From NCBI GenBank assembly GCA_030490835.1, contig CM059971.1, forward strand, positions 50,454,012 through 50,518,011: a stretch of DNA of 64,000 nt. The letters are read 5' to 3'. The DNA comes from Annona cherimola (taxonomy: Eukaryota > Streptophyta > Magnoliopsida > Magnoliales > Annonaceae). Positions 1 to 10,494 of the stretch are shown piece by piece. Every line of letters starts with the position of its first letter. The stretch's first letter is position 1. Position numbers and translations under genes: made by a program. The notes beneath the pieces are model-generated. The model did no database searches and was not told the origin of the DNA. It saw only the letters and a program-made list of their open reading frames with translations.

Positions 1-2187
1 AAATTTTTTTCTAAAAAATAAAAAAATATGTTTTTGGCTGCAAATGATCATGCGCCATAAAATAATTAGTTTAGCCAAAGCAAACAAACAAACAAATTTT
101 GTGAAACAGGTTTTCCTGCAAATTTTCCTGTTTGGTAGATAATAGGTCGTACCGAATCTAGATTGCAAAATTTCAGAAAGGCCTAAACCATGTTCTCAGA
201 AAAATGCCTAAAAGTTGCCACTCATGAATTATTCCTGTGTTGCATGACTTTAATCATGGCCATTCCATCGACAAGATGATCGCATTATATGACAGATGAC
301 TCCATGATCAGTGGTAATGGCCCTTTATTTCAACTTTTCACTAGGTCCAACAGAAGGGTAACAAGATCTGAAATTTGGCTTGTCTGAGGTAGATGGTGGT
401 CATGTTATATTTGCACACATCCAATAAGGTGCTCCCCTAAAGGAATCAAAGGCTGATGGTTCGTCTGACTGATGCACTTCAGAGTTCAGTGGTCTAGTAG
501 TTTCGCCATGTAGTCTATTTTCTTGTGCAACCATATCAAATTATTTAATTCACTTCATATTAAGATTTTGATTTAGCAATCACTATGGTGTGATTAAAGA
601 ATTTGTTAGAGAGGTTCATAGCACGGTATGGGCCAAGAAACACCTGAATTGGTTATGAAAAAATCTTAATGACTTTATGTTTACAGGATTCGAGTATTTC
701 ATGATCGTTTATATATTTTGAACTACCAATTAATTTGTTTGTGGTTTTTGTTGGTTTTGTTACATGTTAATTTTAAGGCATTAAACAAAAGGTCATTAGG
801 TGTTGAAATAACCTATTTTGGTTGTTAGGTAGTATTTAAGCAGGCCTAAGATTATGCAGTTTCAATGTTGTGTTGGAAACTTATTTCTTGCATAAGTACT
901 GAGTTAGACCCATCCAATGATAATGAATTTTCAGGAATCATTTTATTTTTAATTTGGAAAAAACATTTTTTTGAGTGTTTATAACTTTTTCTAAAAAAGT
1001 TCATAGATTTCTGAAGATTGGAGTGCAAGTGATTCATTAGGATCTGTGCTGGTTCCTAAAGTTCTAGTAAATCTTAGAGAAGTCTCAATTTGCAGACCAA
1101 TTGAAATCTCCCGCTTAAGGTTATAAATGAGATTTTTTTGGAATTTGGAATTGTCCTGCATCAACTTAGTATCAGAGCATTTGTAATCAACCCATAAGAA
1201 AAATCTTGAAGAGAATTGTCGGTTTATGCCTTTCTGAGCAAAGGTTTTCTATTCGCTCAAAATCTCAAAAGGCTTGTAGGCTTTGCTTGGCTGCATGTTC
1301 AGACAGGGAAAAGCATGATTTCTAGATATTGATGCGCTACTGGTGAAAATCCTGTTGGTTGAAAATGGTACGTTGATGTGATTTTAATATGCTAAGAGCC
1401 TTCAAGAAATAGCCTCTTTTATAAAATTCAGGGCAAGGCTACGTTCATGGATGTGTGGAAACTGTATGTGGCCCTTAGAGAAGGGAAAAAAAAGAGTGAA
1501 AGTCCTAAATATTGTGCAATCACATGAAAGGACATTGTTGTCATTTAACTTGATTCTGTTTATGTATCTAGTCATTCTTTGGCAAAAGGTAGCTTTTTGC
1601 AATTTGTGAAACTTGAGATATGAATATGCAAAATTACAAAACAAGAGGTTAATTGCAAAATCCCATATTAAAAGGTCAAAATATGCTAACGATTCAGAAT
1701 GCGTAACTTGCTTGAATATGTCACTATACTCAAATATACTTGGTTGATCTTGAGCCTGTTTAAAAACTAAACCATTGGGCTTAGCTATGACTCTTCTCAC
1801 ACTGGATGGGTTTCATTTAATGTCCTAATAATGGCTTGGAAGAAAAATGACAAATGTACATAATTAATCGATATAATCTAATCCTTAAACACTTAATTTC
1901 TATAAAACCAAAACTAGTATATTGTTTCAGAGAAAAATAAACTGAAAGTAACTCAAATCTCTACCATATTGAAATCAATGGGTATCATCCTCCAGTGATG
2001 ATAAAGCTGATTGTAGCTTGATTATGCTTCTCTATATCTTTGATGTACATAACAATCATGGACATCCTTATCAACTTTTGTTCATATTTCGGGGAGGTAA
2101 GTGGAACTTTGACAATCCTTCAACCCCCGATTTTTTATTTTTTTATTTTGTAGCTCTTTACCCTCATCTTGATGGTATCCCAATTAT
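1..2187. other. Non-coding flank, probably intron or 5' side of the THP1-like gene
   Basis: AT-rich DNA with no open frame that I recognise. Because the exon at 2685 begins in phase 0 behind a good splice acceptor, and the earlier THP1 exons are not visible here, this stretch is most simply part of a long intron whose upstream exons lie left of the window. The alternative is that the gene was truncated and this is intergenic DNA. A short minus-strand frame at 1402-1800 has no recognisable motif. No promoter, RNA gene or transposon end was identified other than the MITE that follows. Confidence 0.5.
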
Positions 2188-2578
2188 GTAGCCTGATCCT
2201 ATGCTCCCGGGAGCATTGAGGTTTCCAAATTTTATTTTATTTTTTTAATTTTTTTTTACACAAATGTTAATATAAGTGTATTTAACATGTTTATCAATTT
2301 TTACCATTTTTGGAAATTTTTAGATATTTTTTTTCGGATTTTTAAAAATCAGTGATATTTTATTAATTTAAAATTACTAAAATGCCACTGATTTTTAAAA
2401 ATTCGAAAAAAATATCTAAAAACCTCCAAAAATGGTAAAAATTAATACATATGTTAAATATACTTAAGATTAATAGTTTCATGAAAAAAATTTCAAAAAA
2501 ATATGTTTTTTTGAAAATGGGTATATGCACCTGGGAGCATTGAGCCTCAATGCTCCCAGGAGCATAGGATCGAGTTCC
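2188..2578. mobile_element. 391-bp foldback MITE, Mutator-like candidate
   Basis: The two ends are inverted repeats sharing GATCCTATGCTCC followed by an almost identical GGGAGCATTGAGG. Inner segments also pair: the AT-rich sequence near 2290-2350 is repeated in inverted form near 2385-2450, so most of the element could fold into one long hairpin. It is flanked by a perfect 9-bp direct repeat CCCAATTAT at 2179-2187 and 2579-2587. A 9-bp duplication is characteristic of Mutator-like elements, so a MULE-derived MITE is the best guess. It has no coding capacity. It sits about 100 bp upstream of a THP1 exon, within its presumed intron. Confidence 0.8.
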
Positions 2579-2684
2579 CCCAATTATTGTCTCAAAACCT
2601 GATGTTAATTGTACTAGGTATTTTAATGTATTTCAACATATCATTCCTCTTGGATCATCTGCTTATAGTGACACCCTTTTTCAG

Positions 2685-3743
2685 TATGCAAATGTTGTGG
2701 AAGCATTGAGAAGAGGTGACTTGCTTCTTCTTCGGCATGCCCTTCAAGAGCACGAGGACAGGTCAATTTTCCCGATAATCAATGGTTATTTATTTGGACT
2801 AACATTGCAAGAAAGTTCTTCTATGACTTCTTTAGACGACACTAGTTATTTATTTATGTATGGAAATGATCAGATTCTTAAGATCTGGTGTGTATCTTGT
2901 GTTGGAGAAGCTGGAGCTCCAAGTTTATCAGAGATTAGTAAAGAAGATGTAAGTGATTACATAATAGAATTCTCTTCCAGAAATGATAATAACTCATTAA
3001 TGAATGATTTGAACTAATCTTGCAGCTATATCATTCAAAAGCAAAAGGATCCAAGCAGAGCACACCAAGTGAAGCTTGATGTGATTGTCAAAGCCTTGAA
3101 GTGGCTCAAGATGGATATAGATGTTGATGAGGTACATAAATTACTTCTCTTTTTTTGCAATGCTTGTTAATGAATATGGCTGTTATGCATAGTTTTCCTA
3201 TTTTATTTGAAAGGAATTATGCAACCCTCATCTTGAAGATGTACCATTTTTTTCAATGTCTTTTCAAATGACATAAACCTGTTGTGCGATAATCCATATG
3301 AATGAGCTGATGAATAATTATATGTGGATTGGATCACAAAAGTCTCCCAGATCATGGGTGCTAGCTATCTGGATTGTTAGCTTTTCTCCATTGACTGTGA
3401 GCTGCTGGATCTTAGCATTGCTACAGCTGATTAAACATCAGTTTAGAATACTGGTGGAGTGTGGGATCCATGACCATTAGATCAATAGGATTTATAGATG
3501 TGCTCAATGAATGTTCCCTTTTTTGCATAGGGGTAGTGGTTTATTTGCTTGAGTGTTGGTAGAAGCCCTAATACCAGAGTCTATTCACTTAAGCTTTCTA
3601 TGCTTTTGCAGGTGGAATGTATAATGGCAATCCTCATCTACAAGAATCTTATGAAAGGCTATTTTGCTCATAAGAGCAAAGTAGTAGTTCTCAGCAAGCA
3701 GGATCCTTTTCCCAAACTAAATGGCAAGCCACTGAATCCATAA
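2685..3743 (+). CDS. THP1: THP1/EER5-type PCI-domain mRNA export factor, last four exons (5' part not in window)
   Basis: Four exons join in frame: 2685-2761, 2874-2948, 3026-3131 and 3612-3743, giving the C-terminal 129 residues and a TAA stop at 3741-3743. All internal junctions are GT-AG, and split codons restore correctly (AG+A for Arg, AT+C for Ile). Visible family motifs in order are ALRRGD, LLRHALQEHEDRF, SGVYLVLEKLELQVYQRL, YIIQKQKDPSRAHQVKL, ECIMAILIYKNLMKGY and the terminal KSKVVVLSKQDPFPKLNG. These belong to the PCI/winged-helix end of plant THP1 (EER5), a PCID2-family subunit of the nuclear TREX-2 mRNA export complex. The reading is uninterrupted, which argues for a live gene. Upstream exons, about two thirds of the protein, are absent from 1-2684, so either a long intron separates them or the gene is truncated. 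Family identity is from memory of conserved motifs; no search was run. Confidence 0.92.
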
Positions 3744-3783
3744 AGGTATCTCTTCAACCAAAGATTGGTTGTGGGTTTGTTCT

Positions 3784-3935
3784 TGTTTGTGGAAGTTCAT
3801 GATACTGGATTCCATTTACTTAATTCTTTGATCCTTTTGCAGGTGAAATGCATAATGGCACTCTTCATCTATAAGAAATGCATGAAAGGTTGTTTTGCTC
3901 ATAAGAGCAACGTAGTAGTTCTCAGGAACCAAGAT
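3784..3935 (+). pseudogene. Decayed tandem duplicate of the THP1 last exon
   Basis: From 3843 the sequence reads VKCIMALFIYKKCMKGC, FAHKSNVVVLRNQD, which aligns with the genuine last exon at 3612-3743 over 31 codons. It then loses the conserved PFPKLNG ending and runs into unrelated sequence. The preceding stretch from about 3784, including a pyrimidine-rich TTTTGCAG acceptor, resembles the end of the intron in front of the real exon, so the copy arose from genomic DNA by tandem duplication, not from a spliced transcript. Because the real exon has its own stop and lies upstream, the copy could be used only by skipping exon 4. More likely it is non-functional. Confidence 0.8.
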
Positions 3936-4267
3936 GAATATATATTTATTTTAGTGCTCAGAAGGCTCATCTATTTGCTTAGGCGATGGTGGTGCTTAAT
4001 AACTAAATTGGATGAATATATTGTTGTTACTAATTATAATCTACAGCGCCACCTTTTCCTTCATTGTAAATATTAGAGTTTATTCTAAATATACTCATTA
4101 TATTCAACCTTAATTCTAAATATACCTATTACATTTGCATGTAATCCTAATTATGCCTATTTCTTCACGACGACTGATTGCTAGTTAAATTTTCACAAAT
4201 GCATAAAATAATAAAATATGAGTTGAGCGGAAGTGTACGGATTTCAGTACGCGGAGAACTCGAAGAT
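3936..4267. other. Unassigned spacer downstream of THP1
   Basis: AT-rich DNA just 3' of the duplicated exon. It contains short degenerate repeats of TTCTAAATATAC near 4083-4130. It may include the THP1 3' UTR and polyadenylation region, but I cannot place a site with confidence. Confidence 0.4.
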
Positions 4268-4505
4268 GCGTATCGTCTTTTCCAATTGATCGCACGTTCG
4301 CTTGCTAGCGGCAGGAGTGTGGAGGGGGATCGGGGGAAATGAAATAGATTTGAAATTGCTGTCTCAAACTCTCAGACAAAATTGCTGCGTATCGTCTTTT
4401 CCAATTGATTGCACGTTTGCTTGCTAGCGGCAGGAGTGTGGAGGGGGATCGGGGGAAATGAAATAGATTTGAAATTGCTGTCTCAAACTCTCAGACAAAA
4501 TTACT
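4268..4505. repeat. Tandem duplication of a 119-bp unit
   Basis: Two adjacent copies, 4268-4386 and 4387-4505, each starting GCGTATCGTCTTTTCC and containing GGAGGGGGATCGGGGG. They differ at only a few positions (for example GATCGCACGTTCG versus GATTGCACGTTTG), so the duplication is fairly recent. No coding potential was seen. Confidence 0.92.
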
Positions 4506-5584
4506 TGTAAAAAAAATAATAATAATGAAATAGCCTAGAGTCAAAACGAAAAAGAATAGAGACTCTTGTAGAAATTGCTGGGTGCTTATCGGACGAAACA
4601 AAATAGATGGCTGCAGCGGAAGGGAAAACTCCGTAACTGGTTCCGATCAGATGCGAGATGGGGAACGTCTGTTCCATATGATGCTTACCAATTGCCGTAA
4701 ACAGTAGCAGAACCCACGAGCTTGATTTTGGATCCGAGGGTAGGCGATGAATGCAGTGGGTTTGGACGCTGGATGTGCGGTTTTAGCGGGCTGAAGATGT
4801 TGAGTCAGATGGTCGTCGGTGGCTAGTCATTGCTGGCAGTCATGACCATAGAAGGAAACCATTTTTAGGAAAGACTGGTCGTAGTGTGCTGCTGCTGCTG
4901 GTGTTTGAGCGGTGATTGACAATGGGGATGGTCGCAGGCGATGACTTCAATGGGCGTAGACAGTTGCTGGTTAGAGACCCTAAGAACAGCAGAGCTGCAC
5001 CGGTGGAGGTCTGCAAGGAAGACTATGCTCTCTAATGGTGTACCGACGCTATTTCATTAAAAAATCCAGCAATGCGCCACGCCATCGTCGTTGTTGCTCC
5101 CTGCAAAAACCAACGCCAGAGGAGAAGGTTGGGCTGCCGAACCATTCTCAAGCGCTGATAAAACCAAAGCTGGCAGTTGGACAGCAAAGTGTTTGGAATT
5201 CAAGCGGAAGAGGATTGCAAGAGTGCAGTGACCGTTGACTATTCCAATGCAACAGTTTATGGTCTTCATTATGCTATGTCAACCTTCATGTACTACTTTC
5301 GAATGCAGATTAGGACAGGTCATAGTATAAGGTAATTTGCTACCTTGGTTAACATGTTGACATGTCAGCTAAAGGTAGTATGCTACCTTACAGTCACGAA
5401 CTATCACTGTGCAACAGTTTTAATCTGCATCCACTTGTCTTGGATTCTACCCCAGCCCTTGCACGACAACATAATAGCCTTGCACTGTTTCCTTGGAATA
5501 GTTGGACTGTTCTAAACGGCTTCCAATTCAAGCAGGGAATACAGTGTTTAATCACATTCGTAGCAGAATGGACATAATTGAAAT
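4506..5584. other. Unassigned, locally GC-richer intergenic DNA
   Basis: A segment of higher GC than its surroundings (about 4600-5260) with a short GCTGCTGCTGCTGGTG run near 4890. Short frames exist on both strands (5035-5238 plus, 5057-5269 minus) but neither shows a domain, a good splice context or codon structure that I can defend. It ends at the left border of LTR G. Confidence 0.4.
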
Positions 5585-6409
5585 TGTGGCACCCCCAGTT
5601 CGAGACGTCACAATCCTGAGCCTTACTCCAAGATCGTTATCAATTGGTAAATGTGAAACAGGATTGTTGCCCTGATCATACAGCGAGTTCTTAATTGGAT
5701 TTCGTCCAAAAATTTTTCTTTTTGTTTCATTCCTTTATCCATCATCATTTCATTCATCTTGTAAGCAATGATACGCTTGCAATTCGTTGCACATAGCATT
5801 TTAAATTACTACTTGGTTCCCTTTCTTATGTACTTTTTTATAACTCATCCCTTGGCAGTTGTCATCAACTGTACATATCATTCATAAAATTTTCATCTTG
5901 TTCTCTTACATCTTTGGTTTTATCAACCTGGCCATGCTATAGCTATATAAAATTCATTATTTATCAAATATTCAACACCCATACTTATATACATACATTC
6001 AATCATCAGTTCACATAGAATTTAGAACTTTCAATAAATTCACATATATTGTCATACATTAAAAATTTCAGTCATACTATTCCATACACATAGCTAATCA
6101 TGTAGCACACACATGAATATTATCTCATACATTTCCTCAAATGCTCAAGTTCTCTACCTCTTGAGCTTCCTTATATCTGTCTAAGGTTTGAAAAAATAAA
6201 TTGTGAGTGATAACTCAGTAAGCAAACATTTTGCATTTTCTTATAAATGCATCTCTCGCTGTTCGGTAGGAGACACTTATAAGTGATCAACTTCCAACAG
6301 GAAGATATCTTTCATGAAAACCTTTCATAAAACCTTTCATAAAACATTTCATATAAACCCTTTATAAAACATTTCATATAAACCCTTCATAAAACCTTTT
6401 TTCATGAGG

Positions 6410-6925
6410 ACATTTGTACGTCCTAAAACGTTGTCATATAAATATTTAATCATGAGGACAATCTTGTTCTAAAATTTTTTCACATAAACCTTTTATATGA
6501 GGGCAATTATATGTCCTAAAATATTTTCATATAAACCTTTATTCATGAGGACAATTTTATGTCCTAAAACATTGTCGTATAAATATTTATTCATAAGGAC
6601 AATCTTATGTCCTAAAATATTTTCGTATAAACCTCTTTATTCATGAGGATAACTTTATGTGAGGACATTTGTATGTCCCTAAACAATTTCGTATAAATCC
6701 TTTTTCATATTCCAATTTTTGGGCTTTTCAAATACAACGCATATGCATATAAACCTTTTTATCTATGTGGACATTTTTATGTCCTAAAACATGTTCATGT
6801 AAACCTTATTTCTTGTGGACATATTCATGTCCTAAAATATTTGAGTAAACATTTTTTCTGTGGACATTGTTACGTCCTGAAATATCCTTAAATAAAAATT
6901 ATTTCTTATGGACATTATCATGTCC
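6410..6925. repeat. Palindrome array in LTR G (GGACA...TGTCC, about 48-bp period)
   Basis: About ten copies of an inverted motif, typically GAGGACATTTGTACGTCC or GAGGACAATTTTATGTCC followed by TAAAAC, at roughly 6412, 6451, 6499, 6547, 6595, 6657, 6759, 6815, 6863 and 6910. Spacing is mostly about 48 bp. The same array occurs at the equivalent place in LTRs C1, C2, D and F. Confidence 0.85.
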
Positions 6926-9494
6926 AAAAATATTCTCATGCCCCCATTTTGGGGCTTTTAAAACAAAACATATGCATCTATGTCTCTAATCCTTTGGTAG
7001 GTGACACTTACCAAGTGATCATCCTTCCATAGAAAAGAAACCATCCATGTGACTGCACCGCTAGATAGGCGGTCATCCATGATCCTGCTCCCATTTCAGA
7101 GAGGGCGCCGCCGGTCGCCGGCCTTCCCTTAGAGACTTGGCCACGGTAGAGGTTGGCCTTGGTATGCAACCACCGTGGACCTAGTACATGATCATCGTGC
7201 ACACTCATTTGTATTCCTATCGTCATGCTAGCATGATTTCATAAAATCATCATAGTCTTCAGACTGTGCCATTTTTCAAGTCAAAACTTAAAAGAACATA
7301 ATCAAGCTTAGTCCATAGACTGTGCCCTTCTCAAATTGAGAACTGAGCATAATCATTTAAAAATAAAACATTTTCATAAACCGTCTTTAAATAATGTTAG
7401 GATGCCCACCCTTAAAGAATTTTAGAAATATTTTAGTAAATCAATTTTACAAAACATTTACAATATTCGAGAAAACAATATTTTCAAGAATATTTCTTAT
7501 TTGTTGGTAAACAATTTTAGAATCATCTTGATAAACTTTTCGAAATATTTTAATAATTAAAAAGAACAAGCTTTTCTTGTAAAACATTTTTGTTCTCATT
7601 TTTGGGCTTTTTATGAGTAAAGGATAGACAAATACATTTGCTTCCATTTTATTGACATTATATGCCTTGTCCACACACCATCAATGCCATCTTATGTAGA
7701 GAAATGTTTGTATTATCTTTTGAACATCATTTAAACAAAACAGTTATCAAATAGTTTTATATCATCAAGTTATTGAGTGGGTCATCCTTAAAACTCTTTT
7801 GAAAACATGAATACAAGACATTTTCAAAGTATTTCAGTCTTCAAGGAGACTGAAAATATTTCAATGGACCATTTCAAAGCATTTAAATAAACCATTTAAA
7901 GACATTTAGTTAAACCATTTCAAAAGCCTTATTTATTTACAAATATCATTATATGAAGAATCATATTTTTTTCTCAAAACTCCTTAGGAATAGAATTCCC
8001 AAAGTTCAAATATCATCTTGTAAGAGAATCGCAACTCTCTCATCATAAAATGCTTTTGAAATAGCATTTCTAAGAACTTGCTTAACATGAAACCATTTTG
8101 AAACATGTCAACAATAAAGAATAAAATCATACTTTCAAGAATTGAGCTTGCTTACCATAATAAAGCAATGCTGAGGCTTTTCATTAAAGCCATATTTTCA
8201 AGAATTGAATTTACTTACTCTGTAAGCAATTTTAAAATCATCAATATAAATATTTGAAACCAAAATCAATATTCGTGAAGGTTAGCTTGCTTACCTTGTA
8301 AGCAATTTTGCAAACATCTTGATAAAGCAAGTTCATATCATTTTAATGATTGCCAATAAAATAACATTTGGAAATGCTTAATAGAGCATCATTATAAAGC
8401 ATTTGTAATTATTTCAACATTTGGAATGAAATCAATATTTTCAAAAGGGTGCTTGCTTACCTGAATTCATTTCCGTTTCCTTCGTCAATCTTTTCTTTGC
8501 TTTTGCCTATATACATAAGAATAACATTGCATTCATAATCATAATTCCATATGTTTGCATATCATATAATTTTTCAACCCACATGGTTTCTATCAACTTT
8601 GCCTTTCAAGTTGGGTGTCCATTTTTCAATTCCCACATTGGTATAACTTGTGCTTCCATAGCACCCATTCCTTTTAAATCCACCTCCAATAGGTTAAACT
8701 CTTATAATCACTTACGATACTTGTTTATATCCCATTGTAGGTTAAATTCTATCCCGAAAATCTGAAAGTTAACATTTATTTTGATTTATTCCTCAATCTG
8801 TCCATAATGCTGAAATCAGACACATTGATCTCTCTAATTTTTGAATTATAATCAAATCAAGGAATTTAAATCTGAAATTTCTATCATACCTTAATAACTA
8901 CATGAATTAACCAAAATAAATATTTTCAGCACAAAATATTAAGTAATTATATTTATTTTGGTATTTTTACTCTGCTGGACAGCAATATCTATTTTCAGAT
9001 GGTTCAAATCACGTTAATTATTAGGTATATTTATACCATTCAAAAATTAATTTTGTTTTGGTTTAGTGATATTAAAGATGTATTATATATCATATAAAAT
9101 TTTCAGCTAAAAATTCCTTGTATAAAAATTATTAAAAATCATTTGGTGCAGTTGATCCTGACACCAGTTCAACCCTGTTCAGGTTGATCTTCCCGGGTTT
9201 TTAATTAGCAACCTGATTATTCTTTTAAGCTGAAAATTGGGTCGTTCATTAATCACCCTATCATAAGTTCTCACACAAATGTTAATGTTAAAACTCGTTC
9301 ATTTACTATTTATCACTACATATGAGTATAAGTTAGATAGCATGAGTTGATTAATAACCAAATAAAAATTTATAAATGAACCCTTTCAATTGGGCATATT
9401 TTAAACTTGGAACATGTTAATAAACTACTACATACCTGGATTTTTTGAGAGGAATTACCTCCCCTTTGAAATCTTCAAGCTGCCGTTCTTTCTC

Positions 9495-9496
<2 letters not shown>

Positions 9497-9545
<49 letters not shown>
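9497..9545. repeat. (CT)n microsatellite inside LTR G
   Basis: An almost uninterrupted CT dinucleotide run followed by a pyrimidine-rich tail to about 9570. It generates long low-complexity open frames on both strands, which are not genes. Confidence 0.97.
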
Positions 9546-9549
<4 letters not shown>

Positions 9550-10494
9550 CTCTCTTTCTCTCTCTCCTTCCTTGTTGGACATCCCAGCTGCTCTTGCTAC
9601 CCCTTTTTTTCTTTTTTCCTCCTTTCTTGCTGCCCAAGAAACCCCCTTTGTAGCCCCTTTATATAATTTTTTAAAATACCAAAAAATCTATCCCTAATTT
9701 GCCCCCTTGGTCACATTCACATGGGCTGCCTCTTTTGGCATTTTGTGATGACAAAATTGTCCAAATATTGTTGCCCTTGAACGTTCCTACATGCAGCCCT
9801 ATTTCCATGCATTTTTTGAATTTTTGAAATTGCAAAAATTTGCTAAAAAATCCCTCCTTTTGACACCTCAATCGCACCCTTAATTGCATTAACTTTTGCA
9901 TTAATTCAAAACCACTTTTTGAAGTAAAAGTCAAAGGATTTTAACCATAAGTGATTAAGTATTTTATCATGAGATTTAGCTTAATCAAATCCATCCATAT
10001 GATAGAACACTTTATTTTAACCGTTCATAACAATTTTCATCCCAAAACGACCTTTCTAATATAAGATATGATCATTTGAAATTATCTCATAAAAATTCAT
10101 AAAATTAAATTGTTATCACCATAATCCAATCATGATTATCATAATCCGTATCATTCGTGAGGTAGAGTATATCAACATGTGCTTACCTTTCAAATTTCAC
10201 TTCAATTCACCTTATGAGCGTCAAGTTATGAATTTTCCAAATAATAACCCAATTTATCCCATCTTTATCATCAACTTAATCATAATTAATGAAATTCAAA
10301 ATCATGCCACATCATCATTTCCATATGTTATTTTGGCTCTTTGTGCACATTAAACCATATTGGGTTAAGGTAATTAACTTAACCACCTTTCTTAGTCATT
10401 TGCCCTAATTTCATTCATCCATTTCAATTATATAATTAACAATAATTACATGCCTAGATTGCATGTATGAGTCACATTTATTCTGGGTATCACA

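Larger units (their letters stand above)
5585..10494 (-). mobile_element. LTR G, a 4.9-kb gypsy-family LTR, probably solo
   Basis: On the + strand the segment starts TGTGGCACCCCC and ends GGGTATCACA, so the minus strand reads TGTGATACCC...GGGGGTGCCACA, a TG...CA LTR. Near its 3' end (5658-5676) it carries the CAGG...CCTG stem-loop seen at the end of every related LTR in this window. Further in are palindrome arrays, a GGGCGCCGCC block (7105) and the shared GATCCTGACACC segment near 9156, in the same order as in F. No PBS lies left of it and no PPT right of it, and the flanks GAAAT (5580-5584) and AAAAT (10495-10499) match at 4 of 5 bases, as expected for a solo LTR with a slightly mutated target duplication. 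Open frames inside it are incidental. Confidence 0.75.

Noticed and set aside
6410..6925. Regular palindromic repeats that superficially resemble a CRISPR array
   Set aside because: Repeats are degenerate, lie inside eukaryotic LTRs, have no cas genes, and the same array recurs in five LTRs.
9414..9666. Open frames rich in Ser-Leu / Arg-Glu
   Set aside because: Translation of a CT microsatellite in LTR G; no independent coding evidence.
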